DNA from: Cohnella rhizosphaerae
GTDB lineage: Bacteria; Bacillota; Bacilli; Paenibacillales; Paenibacillaceae
Length of the DNA: 64,000 nt
Assembly: GCF_029525575.1 (NCBI RefSeq)
Contig: NZ_JAPDIA010000001.1
Coordinates: forward strand, 372,001 to 436,000
Direction of reading: 5' to 3'
Translations under genes and position numbers: made by a program
In this document: piece after piece, positions 38,485 through 47,815 of the stretch
Layout: each line of letters starts with the position of its first letter
How positions within the stretch are numbered: position 1 is the first letter of the stretch
Notes under the pieces: model-generated
Database searches by the model: none
The model's input: only the letters and a program-made list of their open reading frames with translations
Told to the model about the DNA's origin: nothing

Positions 38485-39063
38485 ATGGCTCAACCACTTG
38501 ATACGAATCAGCGACTCAAGGAGGCAGCTCCCATCGAATCCATCACTTCCGCCGAACAGCATAGGCGCGAGGCCCCATCCTCCGTCGCCTGCATGATCGT
38601 CACCGTATCGGACACACGCACGCCCGACACCGACAAGAGCGGTCGGCTCATCCGGGAGCTTCTCGAATCGTACGGACACGAGGTGCGGCGCGCGCTCATC
38701 GTGCCGGACGAGTACGAACGCATCCGGGAGCTGCTTCGAGAGGCCGAAGCCGATCCCGCGATCGAGGCCGTGCTGCTGAATGGCGGTACCGGAATCGCAG
38801 CGCGCGACACGACTTACGAAGCCGTGGCCGCCTTGCTCACCAAGGAAATGCCGGGCTTCGGCGAGATTTTCCGCATGCTGAGCTTCACCGAAGACATCGG
38901 CACGGCCGCCATTTTATCCCGCGCGATCGCCGGCACGATGGGCCGCACCGCCGTATTCTCCATGCCAGGCTCGACCGGCGCGGTGCGTCTCGCGATGACC
39001 CGACTCATCGTCCCCGAGCTCGGCCACGTCATGCGGGAGATTTACAAAGACGATCCGAAGTAA
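38485..39063 (+). CDS. moaB: Molybdenum cofactor biosynthesis protein B
   Basis: 192 residues. MPT adenylyltransferase-like fold: CMIVTVSDTRTPDTDKSG, LLNGGTGIAARDTTYEA and SMPGSTGAVRLAM. The start is uncertain. The ATG at 38485 has no ribosome site, while a strong AAGGAGG at 38518-38524 lies eight bases before an in-frame ATC (38533), near where homologues begin. Either an ATC start is used or a base is wrong. Short near-repeats (CTTAGTATGGCT) precede it. A terminator follows. Confidence 0.88.
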   Translation: MAQPLDTNQRLKEAAPIESITSAEQHRREAPSSVACMIVTVSDTRTPDTDKSGRLIRELLESYGHEVRRALIVPDEYERIRELLREAEADPAIEAVLLNGGTGIAARDTTYEAVAALLTKEMPGFGEIFRMLSFTEDIGTAAILSRAIAGTMGRTAVFSMPGSTGAVRLAMTRLIVPELGHVMREIYKDDPK

Positions 39064-39085
39064 CGGGCCTTTCATAAAGTTATAG

Positions 39086-39130
39086 CCGGCGAGGGAAACG
39101 GAGGTGACTTCCGCTGTCCTCGCCATTTTT
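39086..39130 (+). terminator. Terminator after moaB
   Basis: GGCGAGG ... CCTCGCC stem with an inner CGGA/TTCCG element, then ATTTTT, 24 bp past the moaB stop. The inner element resembles the hairpin in the 52-bp array that starts about 70 bp further on. Confidence 0.7.
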
Positions 39131-39149
39131 CACCAGTACGCCAGCAAAA

Positions 39150-39740
39150 GCAAAAAAAATTTCCACTAAACACTACATTTCCGCCCACGAGCCACGCCAT
39201 AACGGAAAAAACTTCCGCTATCCACGTCATTTCCTCCAGCCAGCCACGCCATAAAGGAAAAAACTTCCGCTATCCACGTCATTTCCTCCAGCCAGCCACA
39301 CCATAACGGAAAAAACTTCCGCTATCCACGTCATTTCCTCCAGCCAGCCACGCCGTAACGGAAAAAACTTCCGCTATCCACGTCATTTCCTCCAGCCAGC
39401 CACGCCATAACGGAAAAACTTCCGCTATCCACGTCATTTCCTCCAGCCAGCCACACCATAACGGAAAAAACTTCCGCTATCCACGTCATTTCCTCCAGCC
39501 AGCCACACCATAACGGAAAAAACTTCCGCTATCCACGTCATTTCCTCCAGCCAGCAACACCATAACGGAAAAAACTTCCGCTATCCACGTCATTTCCTCC
39601 AGCCAGCCACGCCATAACGGAAAAAACTTCCGCTATCCACGTCATTTCCTCCAGCCAGCCACGCCATAACGGAAAAAACTTCCGCTATCCACGTCATTTT
39701 CTCCAGCCAGCCACGCCATAATAGAAAAAACTTCCGATAC
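39150..39740. repeat. 52-bp tandem array (ten full copies plus partial ends)
   Basis: Units start with CGGAAAAAACTTCCG at 39203, 39255, 39307, 39359, 39411, 39462, 39514, 39566, 39618 and 39670, with a decayed copy at 39722 and another near 39155. The step is 52 bases (once 51, where one A is missing). Each unit has a small hairpin (CGGAA/TTCCG) and a CTATCCACGTCATTTCCTCC segment. Copies differ by few bases, so expansion is recent or homogenised. It lies between moaB and the DHA2 exporter gene. Confidence 0.95.
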
Positions 39741-39819
39741 CATCTTTTCGCGTATCTGCCAGCATCCTGCATTTCGCTTAACCTCCCCCCCGAACGATGG
39801 CCATCGTCCGCTTCCACAA

Positions 39820-39866
39820 CAAAAAAAGCACTGCCTGCCCGCCGACTAGCGACGAGCGGCAATACT
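39820..39866 (-). terminator. Terminator of the DHA2 exporter gene
   Basis: Minus strand AGTATTGCC ... GGCAGTGCT (with G-U pairs) followed by seven T's, 18 bp past the stop. Confidence 0.65.
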
Positions 39867-39883
39867 TTCCTAAAAGGCAAGCC

Positions 39884-41356
39884 TTATGCGACCTGTTTGG
39901 TCTCCTGCTCCTCCGGCGCCTTCGTGCGGCGGATGAACAAGCCGACGACCAGCGCGACGAGCGCGACGATGAAGCCGATCCAGAACGCATCGTGCAAGCC
40001 CGCCATCAGACCGGCGACCTGCTCGGCCGGCGCGTCCGGATCTTCGGAGCCGGCCAGGTAGTTTTTGGAGCCCGTCGACATGATGCTAATGAACAGCGCC
40101 GTGCCGATCGCCCCGGACACCTGCTGCAGCGTGTTGAGGATGGCTGTGCCATGCGGATACAGATGGCGCGGCAGCTGGTTCAACCCCGTCGTCTGCGCAG
40201 GCATCATGACCATCGAGATGCCGACGAGCAAGACGATGTGGATAAAGATGACGTAGCCCTTGGAGACGTCCGTATCGATGCCGGTGAACATCCACACCGA
40301 CAGCGCCATGAGCGCAAGTCCCGGAATCACGAGCACCCGCGGCCCGAACTTGTCGAACAATTTGCCCGATACGGGCGCCATGATCCCGTTGATGACGCTG
40401 CCTGGCAGCATGATTAGTCCCGACTTGAAGGCTGTCAGCAAAAGCGCGCTCTGCAGGAACATCGGCAGGATGGTCATTGTGGAGAACATCGTCATCATGA
40501 CGACGAACAGCAGTACCGTCACCAGGCTGAACATCGGATACTTGAAGGCCCGAAGGTCAAGGATCGGCTCCTTCACGACCAACTGGCGCCAGATGAACAG
40601 CAGCAGGGAAACGCCGCCGGCCGCGAGGGACCATACGACCTCGGTGTCGCTCCAGCCGCTCTCGCCCGCCTTGCTGAAGCCGTACACGATGCCGCCAAAG
40701 CCGATCGTCGACAGCAGGATCGAGACGATATCGACCTTAGGCTTGGTGAGATCGGTGACGTTGCGGAGAAACACCGCGGCGAAAATAATGGAGAATGCCG
40801 CAAGCGGCAATACCAGATAGAACAGCCAGCGCCAATCGAGCGCATCGATGATCAGTCCCGACAGCGTCGGCCCGATCGCTGGCGCGAACATGATGACGAG
40901 GCCGATCAGCCCCATCGCCGCCCCCCGCTTTTCGATCGGGAAAATGACGAGGATCGTGTTCATGAGCACGGGCAGCATGAGCCCGGTCCCCATCGCCTGT
41001 ACGACGCGGCCGGCGAGCAGCACGCCGAACTCTGGCGCGAAGGCCGAGATGGCCGTGCCGACGAGAAATAAGGTCATCGCGGACAAAAACATCTGCCGCG
41101 TCGTGAACCATTGCTGCAAAAGCGCCGTGATCGGCACCAGGACGCCGATGACGAGCATGTAGGCCGTGCTGAGCCACTGGATCGTCGTCGCGCCGACATT
41201 AAATTCCTTCATCAAGTCCGGCAGCGCGTTTCCGAGCAGCGTCTCGTTCAGGATGGCCACGAAGGCGCCGATAATGAGCGAAAAGACGATCGGACCCCTG
41301 CGTATCTTGCTTAAATCGATTGCCGTCCCTCCGGACGACGGTGATGCGGCGTTCAT
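39884..41356 (-). CDS. DHA2-family multidrug efflux MFS transporter
   Basis: 490 residues with 14 membrane helices expected of the EmrB/QacA group. Motif C-like MGLIGLVIMFAPAIGPTLSG and motif A-related loops are present, with the N-terminal FVAILNETLLGNALPDL typical of the LmrB/YhcA branch. Proton-driven export of drugs or lipophilic compounds is the family role. A TetR gene diverges from it with an inverted-repeat operator between them, so substrate-induced derepression is likely. Confidence 0.92.
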   Translation of the reverse strand: MNAASPSSGGTAIDLSKIRRGPIVFSLIIGAFVAILNETLLGNALPDLMKEFNVGATTIQWLSTAYMLVIGVLVPITALLQQWFTTRQMFLSAMTLFLVGTAISAFAPEFGVLLAGRVVQAMGTGLMLPVLMNTILVIFPIEKRGAAMGLIGLVIMFAPAIGPTLSGLIIDALDWRWLFYLVLPLAAFSIIFAAVFLRNVTDLTKPKVDIVSILLSTIGFGGIVYGFSKAGESGWSDTEVVWSLAAGGVSLLLFIWRQLVVKEPILDLRAFKYPMFSLVTVLLFVVMMTMFSTMTILPMFLQSALLLTAFKSGLIMLPGSVINGIMAPVSGKLFDKFGPRVLVIPGLALMALSVWMFTGIDTDVSKGYVIFIHIVLLVGISMVMMPAQTTGLNQLPRHLYPHGTAILNTLQQVSGAIGTALFISIMSTGSKNYLAGSEDPDAPAEQVAGLMAGLHDAFWIGFIVALVALVVGLFIRRTKAPEEQETKQVA

Positions 41357-41388
41357 GGGTAAAGCCTCCTATCTCATCCTCTTTGTCT

Positions 41389-41416
41389 ACACTTGTATAT
41401 ATATTTGTACGAGTGT
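41389..41416. promoter_or_regulatory. Candidate TetR operator between exporter and regulator
   Basis: ACACTTGTA-n10-TACGAGTGT, 9-base arms with one mismatch, centred between the divergent starts at 41356 and 41502. Position and symmetry fit a TetR-type site; binding is inferred. Confidence 0.6.
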
Positions 41417-41501
41417 TAGTCTTAACTATACAATGCGTTCGCCGTTCGCGGTCAAGAACCAATTCGCAATAAATGTAGTCTAATCTACATCGGAGGTCTT
41501 A

Positions 41502-42080
41502 ATGTATATGAAAAACGACGGGTCTACCGACCTTCGAGTGCGGCGCACCCGCAAGCTGCTGTGGGACGCGCTGATGGAACTCCTGGGCGAATCCGGCCGG
41601 ACGTTCGAATCGCTCACCGTCGCCGAGATTTGCGAACGGGCGATGGTTCACCGGACGACGTTCTACAAGCATTTCGAGGACAAGTACCATCTCCTCTGCG
41701 TGGGCTGTGAGGAATTGAACAAGGAGCTCGCGGCGATGGACTTCGAAGAAAGAATGCGGCGTCCGATGCAGTTGCTCGAACAATTCGGGCATCGGCGGCA
41801 GTTCCGTACCTTGATGAAGTCCGAACTGGAATCCGCGTCCATTAAAAGCCTCATGCAGCGCATCCGATCCGACTTCATGAAAAACGAACTGCTCGCGCTC
41901 GAACGTAAAGACGGGCCGTTCTCCGTCCCGGCCGAGATCATCGCCGAATTTTATGCCGGGGCGATCAACGGGATCGCCGCTTGGTGGGTGCAGCATGGCG
42001 GCGACATCCCTGCGGAGACGATGGACCGCTATATCGGACAACTGCTGAATCCGTCTATATTTAACCAGCAATCGCAATAA
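41502..42080 (+). CDS. TetR/AcrR-family transcriptional regulator
   Basis: 192 residues. The N-terminal helix-turn-helix is FESLTVAEICERAMVHRTTFYKHFEDKYHLL (about residues 34-64). The C-terminal ligand domain is of the TetR_C_7/YfiR-like type (FYAGAINGIAAWWVQHGGDI). GGAGG precedes the ATG. It is divergent from the DHA2 exporter and most likely represses it. A bidirectional terminator follows. Confidence 0.9.
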   Translation: MYMKNDGSTDLRVRRTRKLLWDALMELLGESGRTFESLTVAEICERAMVHRTTFYKHFEDKYHLLCVGCEELNKELAAMDFEERMRRPMQLLEQFGHRRQFRTLMKSELESASIKSLMQRIRSDFMKNELLALERKDGPFSVPAEIIAEFYAGAINGIAAWWVQHGGDIPAETMDRYIGQLLNPSIFNQQSQ

Positions 42081-42123
42081 AAAGGACGGCTTCGCTTCTG
42101 AAGGCGAGTCCGTCCTTTCTTTT
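42079..42123. terminator. Bidirectional terminator between the TetR gene and the radical SAM gene
   Basis: AAAGGACGG-CTTCGC ... GGCGAG-TCCGTCCTTT stem flanked by A's and T's. Confidence 0.85.
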
Positions 42124-42152
42124 GCGCGCAGCTGCCGTGCGGGTTGATTTTC

Positions 42153-43893
42153 TCATACGGCTTCGATCCGTTCTTGACCGTCCAAGACGACCATTCGCGC
42201 GGATGCTTCCTCGCCGCCGTGAACGAAGACGAGCGTCGACTCCCGCGTACGATCGACGATCCCTTCCCGCTCCCAGCGCGCATAATCGAACGGCACGCGG
42301 TCGATCGACGCCTTTTTAGCCAGCTCACGCTCATCGACGTCAAGCTCCGCGGCCGCCCGCTTGAAGCGTGCGGTCCAATCTTCCTTGCCGAGCCGATCCT
42401 CCCACCAAAGCTTGCGCGGCTTGTACTTGTGCTGAAGATAGTAATCGATCTTGAGGAGCGCCAGGGTCACGTCCAGATCGAGCGCGGGATGCTTGTCCGC
42501 CTCGAGGAAGGACCACAGCCGGACGAACAGGTCCTCAAGCTGATGACCGATCCGCTGCCAGCCGCGCGCCTCCCAGTAATCGCCGAACCGCTGGAAAAAG
42601 TCGAACGGCGACGGATACGCCACGTGAACCAAATATTCGATCGTCCGGTTCATGCGGTGCGCGTTCCAGTATTTCTCCAGCACGTCTTCCACGCGCTTGA
42701 TGCGGACGATGTCCGCGAACGGCATCAGATCGTTGCCGAGCATCTCGTACGGCGCCCTGTCCATGTAGATATAGCCGAACTTGTCCGCATCCTGCCGAAG
42801 GCCCGTGCCTCGCAGCATTTTCAGAAAACCGAGCTGCAGCTCCTCTGGACGAAGCGCGAATACATCGTTAAACGTTTTGCGAAACGTATCGTAATCCTCA
42901 TGCGGCAGACCCGCGATCAAATCGAGATGCTGGTCGATCTTCCCGCTCTCCTTGACCTTCGTCACGGTTCGCACGAGCTTGCTCCAGTTCTGTCTGCGCT
43001 GCACCGCAAGGTTGGTGACGTCGTTGGTCGACTGGACGCCGATCTCGAAGCGGAAGATGCCGGGGGGGCGCATGCTCCGCCAAATAGTCGAGTACCTCGG
43101 GCCGCATGATGTCCGCCGTGATCTCGAACTGGAACACGCAGCCCCGGTGGTTCTCGATCAGAAAACGGAACATCTCGAGCGCGTAATCCCGCTTGATGTT
43201 AAACGTGCGGTCCACGAACTTGATCAGCTTCGCCCCGCTGTCGATCAGGTACAAAATGTCGGCTTTGACGCTGTCCATATCGAAGTACCGTACGCCGACC
43301 TCGATGCTCGACAGGCAGAACTGGCAGCTGAACGGACAGCCGCGGCTCGTTTCGAAGTAGACGACGCGATTGGCGAGGCTCGGCACGTCCTCCTCGAACC
43401 GGTACGGCGACGGCAATGTCGCCAGGTCCAGCTTCGGACGGCCGGGATTGACGACGATCTCGTCTCCCTTGCGGTAGGCAAGGCCGAAGACGAAGTGGAA
43501 CTTGCGGCTGCCGGACAGCTCGCGAAGCAGATCGCGCAGCGTCTCTTCGCCTTCGCCCATGATGATATGGTCGACGGCCGGCAGGCGCCGCATCCACTGC
43601 TCCGTATCATAGGATACCTCCGGGCCGCCAAGGACGATCGTCGCTCTCGGCAGGATCTTGCGCAGCATATCGATGACCGTGATCGTCTCTTCGATGTTCC
43701 AGATATAGCAGGAAAACCCGACGACGTCAGGCTGTCTGGCGAACAGATCGGATACGATGGTCATCGGCGGGTCCTTGATCGTATACTCCGCGATGTCCAT
43801 CGGAAACTCGTCCTGGCTGTAAGCCTTCAGGCAGCGCAGGGCGAGCGACGTATGAATGTATTTGGCGTTCAGCGTCGCGAGGACGACTCTCAT
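42153..43893 (-). CDS. B12-binding radical SAM protein with DUF4080 (frameshift)
   Basis: Restored length about 579 residues. N-terminal cobalamin-binding-like Rossmann domain (VVLATLNAKYIHTSLALRCL; VLGGPEVSYD), radical SAM domain with the cluster cysteines C186, C190 and C193 (GCPFSCQFC), and a C-terminal DUF4080 region. Seven G's at 43062-43068 break the frame; one fewer joins AEHAPPGIFRFEIGVQST. It is alone on its strand. The reaction is not known; the family is placed with methyl- or ring-modifying B12 radical SAM enzymes by domain only. Confidence 0.88.
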
Positions 43894-43998
43894 GCTGGTC
43901 CCTCTCTTTGAAAACAGACTTTTGCTTATCCATTGTAAGGGATTGCGGGTGCCGTGTAAAAGCGGTGACGTACTGACAGGTCGCCGCCGCGGAAGATG

Positions 43999-44028
43999 TT
44001 GCCCGAACCGAGCTTCGCATGCTATGAT
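43999..44028 (+). promoter_or_regulatory. Promoter upstream of the Rpn gene leader
   Basis: TTGCCC (43999-44004), 18-bp spacer, TATGAT (44023-44028) with an extended TG at 44020. Predicted RNA start near 44035. Confidence 0.55.
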
Positions 44029-44060
44029 CGTTGCAATACGTTACCGGCAGCAAAGCATGC

Positions 44061-44097
44061 GCCGCAAGCTTCTCTAAACGAGAGCTTGCGGCTTTTT
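44061..44097 (+). terminator. Terminator between the leader promoter and the Rpn gene
   Basis: CCGCAAGC-T-TCTC-TAAAC-GAGA-GCTTGCGG followed by CTTTTT. It is strong and oriented against transcription into the Rpn gene, 30 bp before its ATG. It would yield a leader RNA of about 60 bases unless antitermination occurs. Confidence 0.8.
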
Positions 44098-44126
44098 GCG
44101 TTCGCAGGCCGAAAAGGAGGAAAAAG

Positions 44127-45030
44127 ATGGCGCCGCACGACGAAGCCTTCAAGAAGCTGCTGCAAACCTTTTTTAAAGAATTTATTCAGCTGTTCTTTCC
44201 CGAGTTGGACGAATGGATCGACTATTCCCATACGCGCTTGCTTATGCAGGAGCTCCTGGTCGATATCGTAGGGGCGGAGGCCCGGCAGCTGGATTTGCTA
44301 ATCGAGACCAAGCTGAAAGGCCAAGACGCCTATATTCTCATTCATCTGGAACCGCAGTCCTACCGGGATCCGAAATTTGTGGAACGGATGTATATTTACT
44401 TCAGCCGGCTGTTCGAGAAGTACAGAGCGGATCACAAGCTGATCGTTCCGATCGCGGTTTTTACCGGAGACGGCATGAAAAACGAACCCGACACCCTGTC
44501 GATGGCGTTGCCTTGGCACGAAATCTTCCGATTCCGAATGCTCAAGCTCGAACTCGGCCAGCAAGATTGGCGGAGATTTATCGACTCCGACAACCCTGTA
44601 GCCGCTGCGCTATTAGCCAAGATGGGCTATAATAAAAAAGGACAGACGCAGCTTGAGGCTCGCTTATTTATCGATGCTGCTGCGCATGAAGGGCAAGCTG
44701 GACAGCGCCAGGCTGGCGCTCGTCCGCTCCATAGCGGATTTGTATTACGAGCCGGATCCTATAGAAGAGAAGTCGATTATGCGAGAATTCGTCAGCTTGC
44801 ATCCCGAAGAGGAGGAACGGATTATGGAACTGATGCCGGCGTGGGAACGATGGGGTTACGAACGGGGAATAAAGGAAGGCATTGAGCAAGGGATTGAACA
44901 AGGCAAAAAAGCGCTTCAAGAGGCTACGATCGGTCGCATGCGGTCTAGAGGCTTCTCCGAATCGGAGATTGCGGACCTTCTCGGCTTGCTGCCCGAAGAA
45001 GTGGACCGAGCGAATTCAGACGCCATATAA
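44127..45030 (+). CDS. Rpn-family nuclease/transposase-like protein (frameshift)
   Basis: Restored length about 300 residues. PD-(D/E)XK-type fold of the Rpn (transposase_31-like) group: HDEAFKKLLQTFFKEFIQLF, then DLLIETKLKG and the catalytic ILIHLEPQS. The C-terminal part has an Ile/Glu/Gly repeat (GIKEGIEQGIEQGKK), as is usual for the family, and a UBA-like end (SEIADLLGLLPEEV). Six A's at 44634-44639 break the frame; one fewer joins NKKDRRSLRLAYLSML. AAAAGGAGG precedes the ATG. E. coli Rpn proteins are DNA endonucleases that promote recombination and some act in phage defence; a role here is inferred. Confidence 0.85.
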
Positions 45031-45032
45031 TA

Positions 45033-45067
45033 CAAGCGGCAGACCGGACGAACCGGCTGCCGCTTTT
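45033..45067. terminator. Bidirectional terminator between the Rpn and GH1 genes
   Basis: AAGCGGCAG-ACCGG-ACGAA-CCGG-CTGCCGCTT with TTTC after it on the plus strand, between convergent genes. Confidence 0.8.
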
Positions 45068-45074
45068 CATTTGC

Positions 45075-46421
45075 TCAAGCCTCGAATCCGTCGTTCTCGA
45101 TCACGCTTTGAATGAACCGATAGCTGTCCTTCGGATACCGCTTAAGCGTCTTGTAGTCGGTATAGACGATACCGAAGCGCTTGACGTACCCTTCCGCCCA
45201 CTCGAAGTTGTCGAGCAGCGACCAGGCGAAGTAGCCCTTCAACGGCACGCCCGACTCGATCAGACGATGACACTGGATGAAGTGCTTTTTGAAATAGTCG
45301 GCGCGCTTCGCGTCGTGAACGCGGCCTTCCTGGGTGAGCTCGTCCTCGTAGCACGCGCCGTTCTCCGTGATGTAGATCGGCACGTCGCCGTATTCCTCGT
45401 GCACCCACGACAGCACCTTGTACAGACCTTCCGCGTATACGTTCCAGTCCATAAAAGTCTTGTCGAAGCCGACCTGCACCTCCTCGCAGTCGAACAGCCC
45501 TTCGCCTTCCTTGTAACGGCCGAAGCCGCCGCTGTAGAAGTTCACGCCGATGAAGTCGATCGGCTGCGCGATCGTCTCCATGTCGCCCGGCTGAATCGGC
45601 ACTTCGACGCCCTTGCCCTTGAACCAGTCGACCATGAACTGCGGGTATTGACCCTTGAAGGTCGGGTCCATGAACCACTCGTTGTTGTAAGCGCGATTGC
45701 GGTGCGCGGCCGCGACGTCCTCCGGCTTGGTCGTATATGGCTCGAACCAGTACAAATTGTGCGTCGTGCCGATCTCGCCGGAGATGCCGAGCGCGCGGAA
45801 CGCCTTCACCGCTTCGCCGTGCGCCACCATGCAGTTGTGCGCGACGTTGACGGCGAGCTGCAGATCGGTGTTGCCCGGCGCATGCGCCCCGATATAGTTG
45901 GAGAGGAACGACACGCACCAGGTCTCGTTAAACGTGATCCACTGCTTCACCTTGCCGCCGAACGCCTTGAACGCGGTCTCCGCGTATCGGACGAACGCGC
46001 GGATCGTATCCCGGTTGTCCCAACCGCCCTTGTCCTGAAGCGCTTGCGGCAGATCCCAGTGGTATAGCGTCACGCAAGGCTCGATGCCGGCGGCCAGCAA
46101 GCCGTCGATGACCTTGGCGTAATAATCGAGGCCCTTCTGGTTCAGTTCGCCGTCTCCGTCCGGATAGATACGGGGCCAAGCGATCGAGAAGCGGTATGCC
46201 TTGACGCCCAGGTTTTTGAGCAGCGCGATATCTTCTTCGTAGCGATGATAGCTGTCGCAAGCGATGTCGCCCGTGTCGCCGTTAACGACCTTGCCCGGCG
46301 TGCGGGAGAACGTATCCCAGATCGACATTCCCCGCCCGTCTTCGTTGTAGGCCCCTTCGATCTGATAGGAAGCGGTAGCCGTTCCCCAGACGAAATCTTT
46401 CGGAAATTGAATCGAAGCCAT
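45075..46421 (-). CDS. GH1 beta-glucosidase
   Basis: 448 residues, the normal length for bacterial GH1. The acid/base is E166 (TFNETW) and the nucleophile is E353 (YITENG). The family opening FPKDFVWGTATASYQIEGA is present. No signal peptide, so it acts in the cytoplasm on imported disaccharides such as cellobiose. The ATG at 46421 follows GGAGGGG; a longer frame to 46502 has no site. An AAAACGTTTT palindrome lies 50 bp upstream. Confidence 0.95.
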   Translation of the reverse strand: MASIQFPKDFVWGTATASYQIEGAYNEDGRGMSIWDTFSRTPGKVVNGDTGDIACDSYHRYEEDIALLKNLGVKAYRFSIAWPRIYPDGDGELNQKGLDYYAKVIDGLLAAGIEPCVTLYHWDLPQALQDKGGWDNRDTIRAFVRYAETAFKAFGGKVKQWITFNETWCVSFLSNYIGAHAPGNTDLQLAVNVAHNCMVAHGEAVKAFRALGISGEIGTTHNLYWFEPYTTKPEDVAAAHRNRAYNNEWFMDPTFKGQYPQFMVDWFKGKGVEVPIQPGDMETIAQPIDFIGVNFYSGGFGRYKEGEGLFDCEEVQVGFDKTFMDWNVYAEGLYKVLSWVHEEYGDVPIYITENGACYEDELTQEGRVHDAKRADYFKKHFIQCHRLIESGVPLKGYFAWSLLDNFEWAEGYVKRFGIVYTDYKTLKRYPKDSYRFIQSVIENDGFEA

Positions 46422-46464
46422 TCCTAACCCCTCCGCACAAAGTATTCGTATGGCGCACGCGTCA

Positions 46465-46480
46465 TGTAAAACGTTTTCTA
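46465..46480. promoter_or_regulatory. LacI-family operator-like palindrome upstream of the GH1 gene
   Basis: TGTAAAACGTTTTCTA, with the perfect core AAAACGTTTT (46468-46477). Central CG palindromes of this type are bound by LacI-family sugar regulators and by CcpA. Which protein binds is unknown. Confidence 0.55.
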
Positions 46481-46540
46481 ACTCTATTTTATACAAAAAC
46501 ACCGCATGCGCCCATACGTTATGCTGTGCGATATTGGCGC

Positions 46541-47624
46541 TTACTTATTCGGATTGGCCTCGTCGAGCAGCGTGCGGGCATGCGCCTCGAGCCCGTCGTA
46601 ATACGCCTTGACCTCGGGAATGGCGATCTGCTCTCCGTTCTTGCCCTTTTTTGTAGACGGCGCCTCCCGTTTTGTCCAGGATGGCCAGATACTCCTGGGC
46701 AAGCTTCGCCGTGACCGTGCCTGGATAATCGGAAATGGCCTTTTCAATCGCCGCCTTGACCTGCGTATCGATCTTAAACGTATCGAAATCGAATACGGGC
46801 GTATTATCCAGTCCCATCAGCAAAAACGGAATGTAGCGCGTCGCAAACAAATCTTCGGCTTGCTTCCGCTCCGGCGCTTCGGGATGGGCCGCGACGTAAG
46901 CTTCCGCTTGCGCGCCGCGTGCGGCGACCTCCGAGCGTTCGATGACGAGCCCCCCGTCCGAGGCCGACTTTTGATCCGACTCGACGGCCAGCAGCGCGAC
47001 ATAATCCTTCGTGACGGCGGTCACCCGCGGGTCCGTTCGCTTCAGCTTGCCATAGTCTACGACGGGGAAATAAAAGCCCTCGGTCGTCTCGAGCTTGTAG
47101 CCGCCGTCGATAGCCTCCTGAACGAGCGAGCGCGCTTGTTCGTCTTTGATTTGACCGATCTGATCGGACGTCGGCGGCCATTCGAGCTTCTGCAGCGCCT
47201 GCTGGACGTTTTGCGCTTCCAGTTTTTTCTCCATGCCCGGCAAGCTTCGGTCGTAGTAGGCAAGCATCTCGCGAAGCAGCGCATCTCCGGTCTCCGGCGA
47301 GGCCTGCGCCAGCTTGTCGTCGAGCGCCTTGTTCAGCTCGGCGGCCGACAGGTCGGATTGGGCCTGCTCCTTGAACGCTTCGAGCAGCGCGGCGTCGTTG
47401 CCCGCTTCGGATGTCGGACTCGCGGCAGGAGAGGCGGACGGACCGGACGGACTCGCCGAAGACGTCTGAGGCGGCCCCGAAGAGGGCGCCGTAGCCGAGG
47501 CCGGGGCGCCGTCGTTCGAGCCTCCGGAGCAGGCGGCAAGACCGCCGGCCAACAGCAGCGCGAGACCGTATGCAGGCCATCTGAAAACCTTATTTCTTTT
47601 TGCCTCTTTTGTCGTCATGTTCAT
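46541..47624 (-). CDS. Predicted lipoprotein of unknown function (frameshift)
   Basis: Restored length about 360 residues. Lipoprotein signal GLALLLAGGLAAC with lipidated Cys near residue 32, a Ser/Pro/Ala linker to about 75, then a helical domain (LLEAFKEQAQSDLSAAELNK ... LRTDPRVTAVTKDY-like beta part). Six T's at 46647-46652 break the frame near the end; one fewer gives KKGKNGEQIAIPEVKAYYDG and a stop at 46541. No family that I recognise. It is alone, behind GH1 on the same strand. Confidence 0.7.
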
Positions 47625-47815
47625 TTGGGATCGCTTCCTTTCCGGTTGTCTCTTGATCGCTATTTACCCATTTGGAATGGCCGCTCCTTTTTTTAGACGC
47701 CCCCGGCACGAAAATGGTTCCACCAAAAGGAAGCTTTATACATTTTCCTGCACGGTCAAATGCGTTACAATCGAGGAAACCTGTCCGCCTACATAAAAAG
47801 GAGAGAAAACCCTTC

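Noticed and set aside
39150-39740. CRISPR array
   Set aside because: Units of 52 bases are nearly identical over their whole length, so there are no variable spacers, and no cas genes are near.
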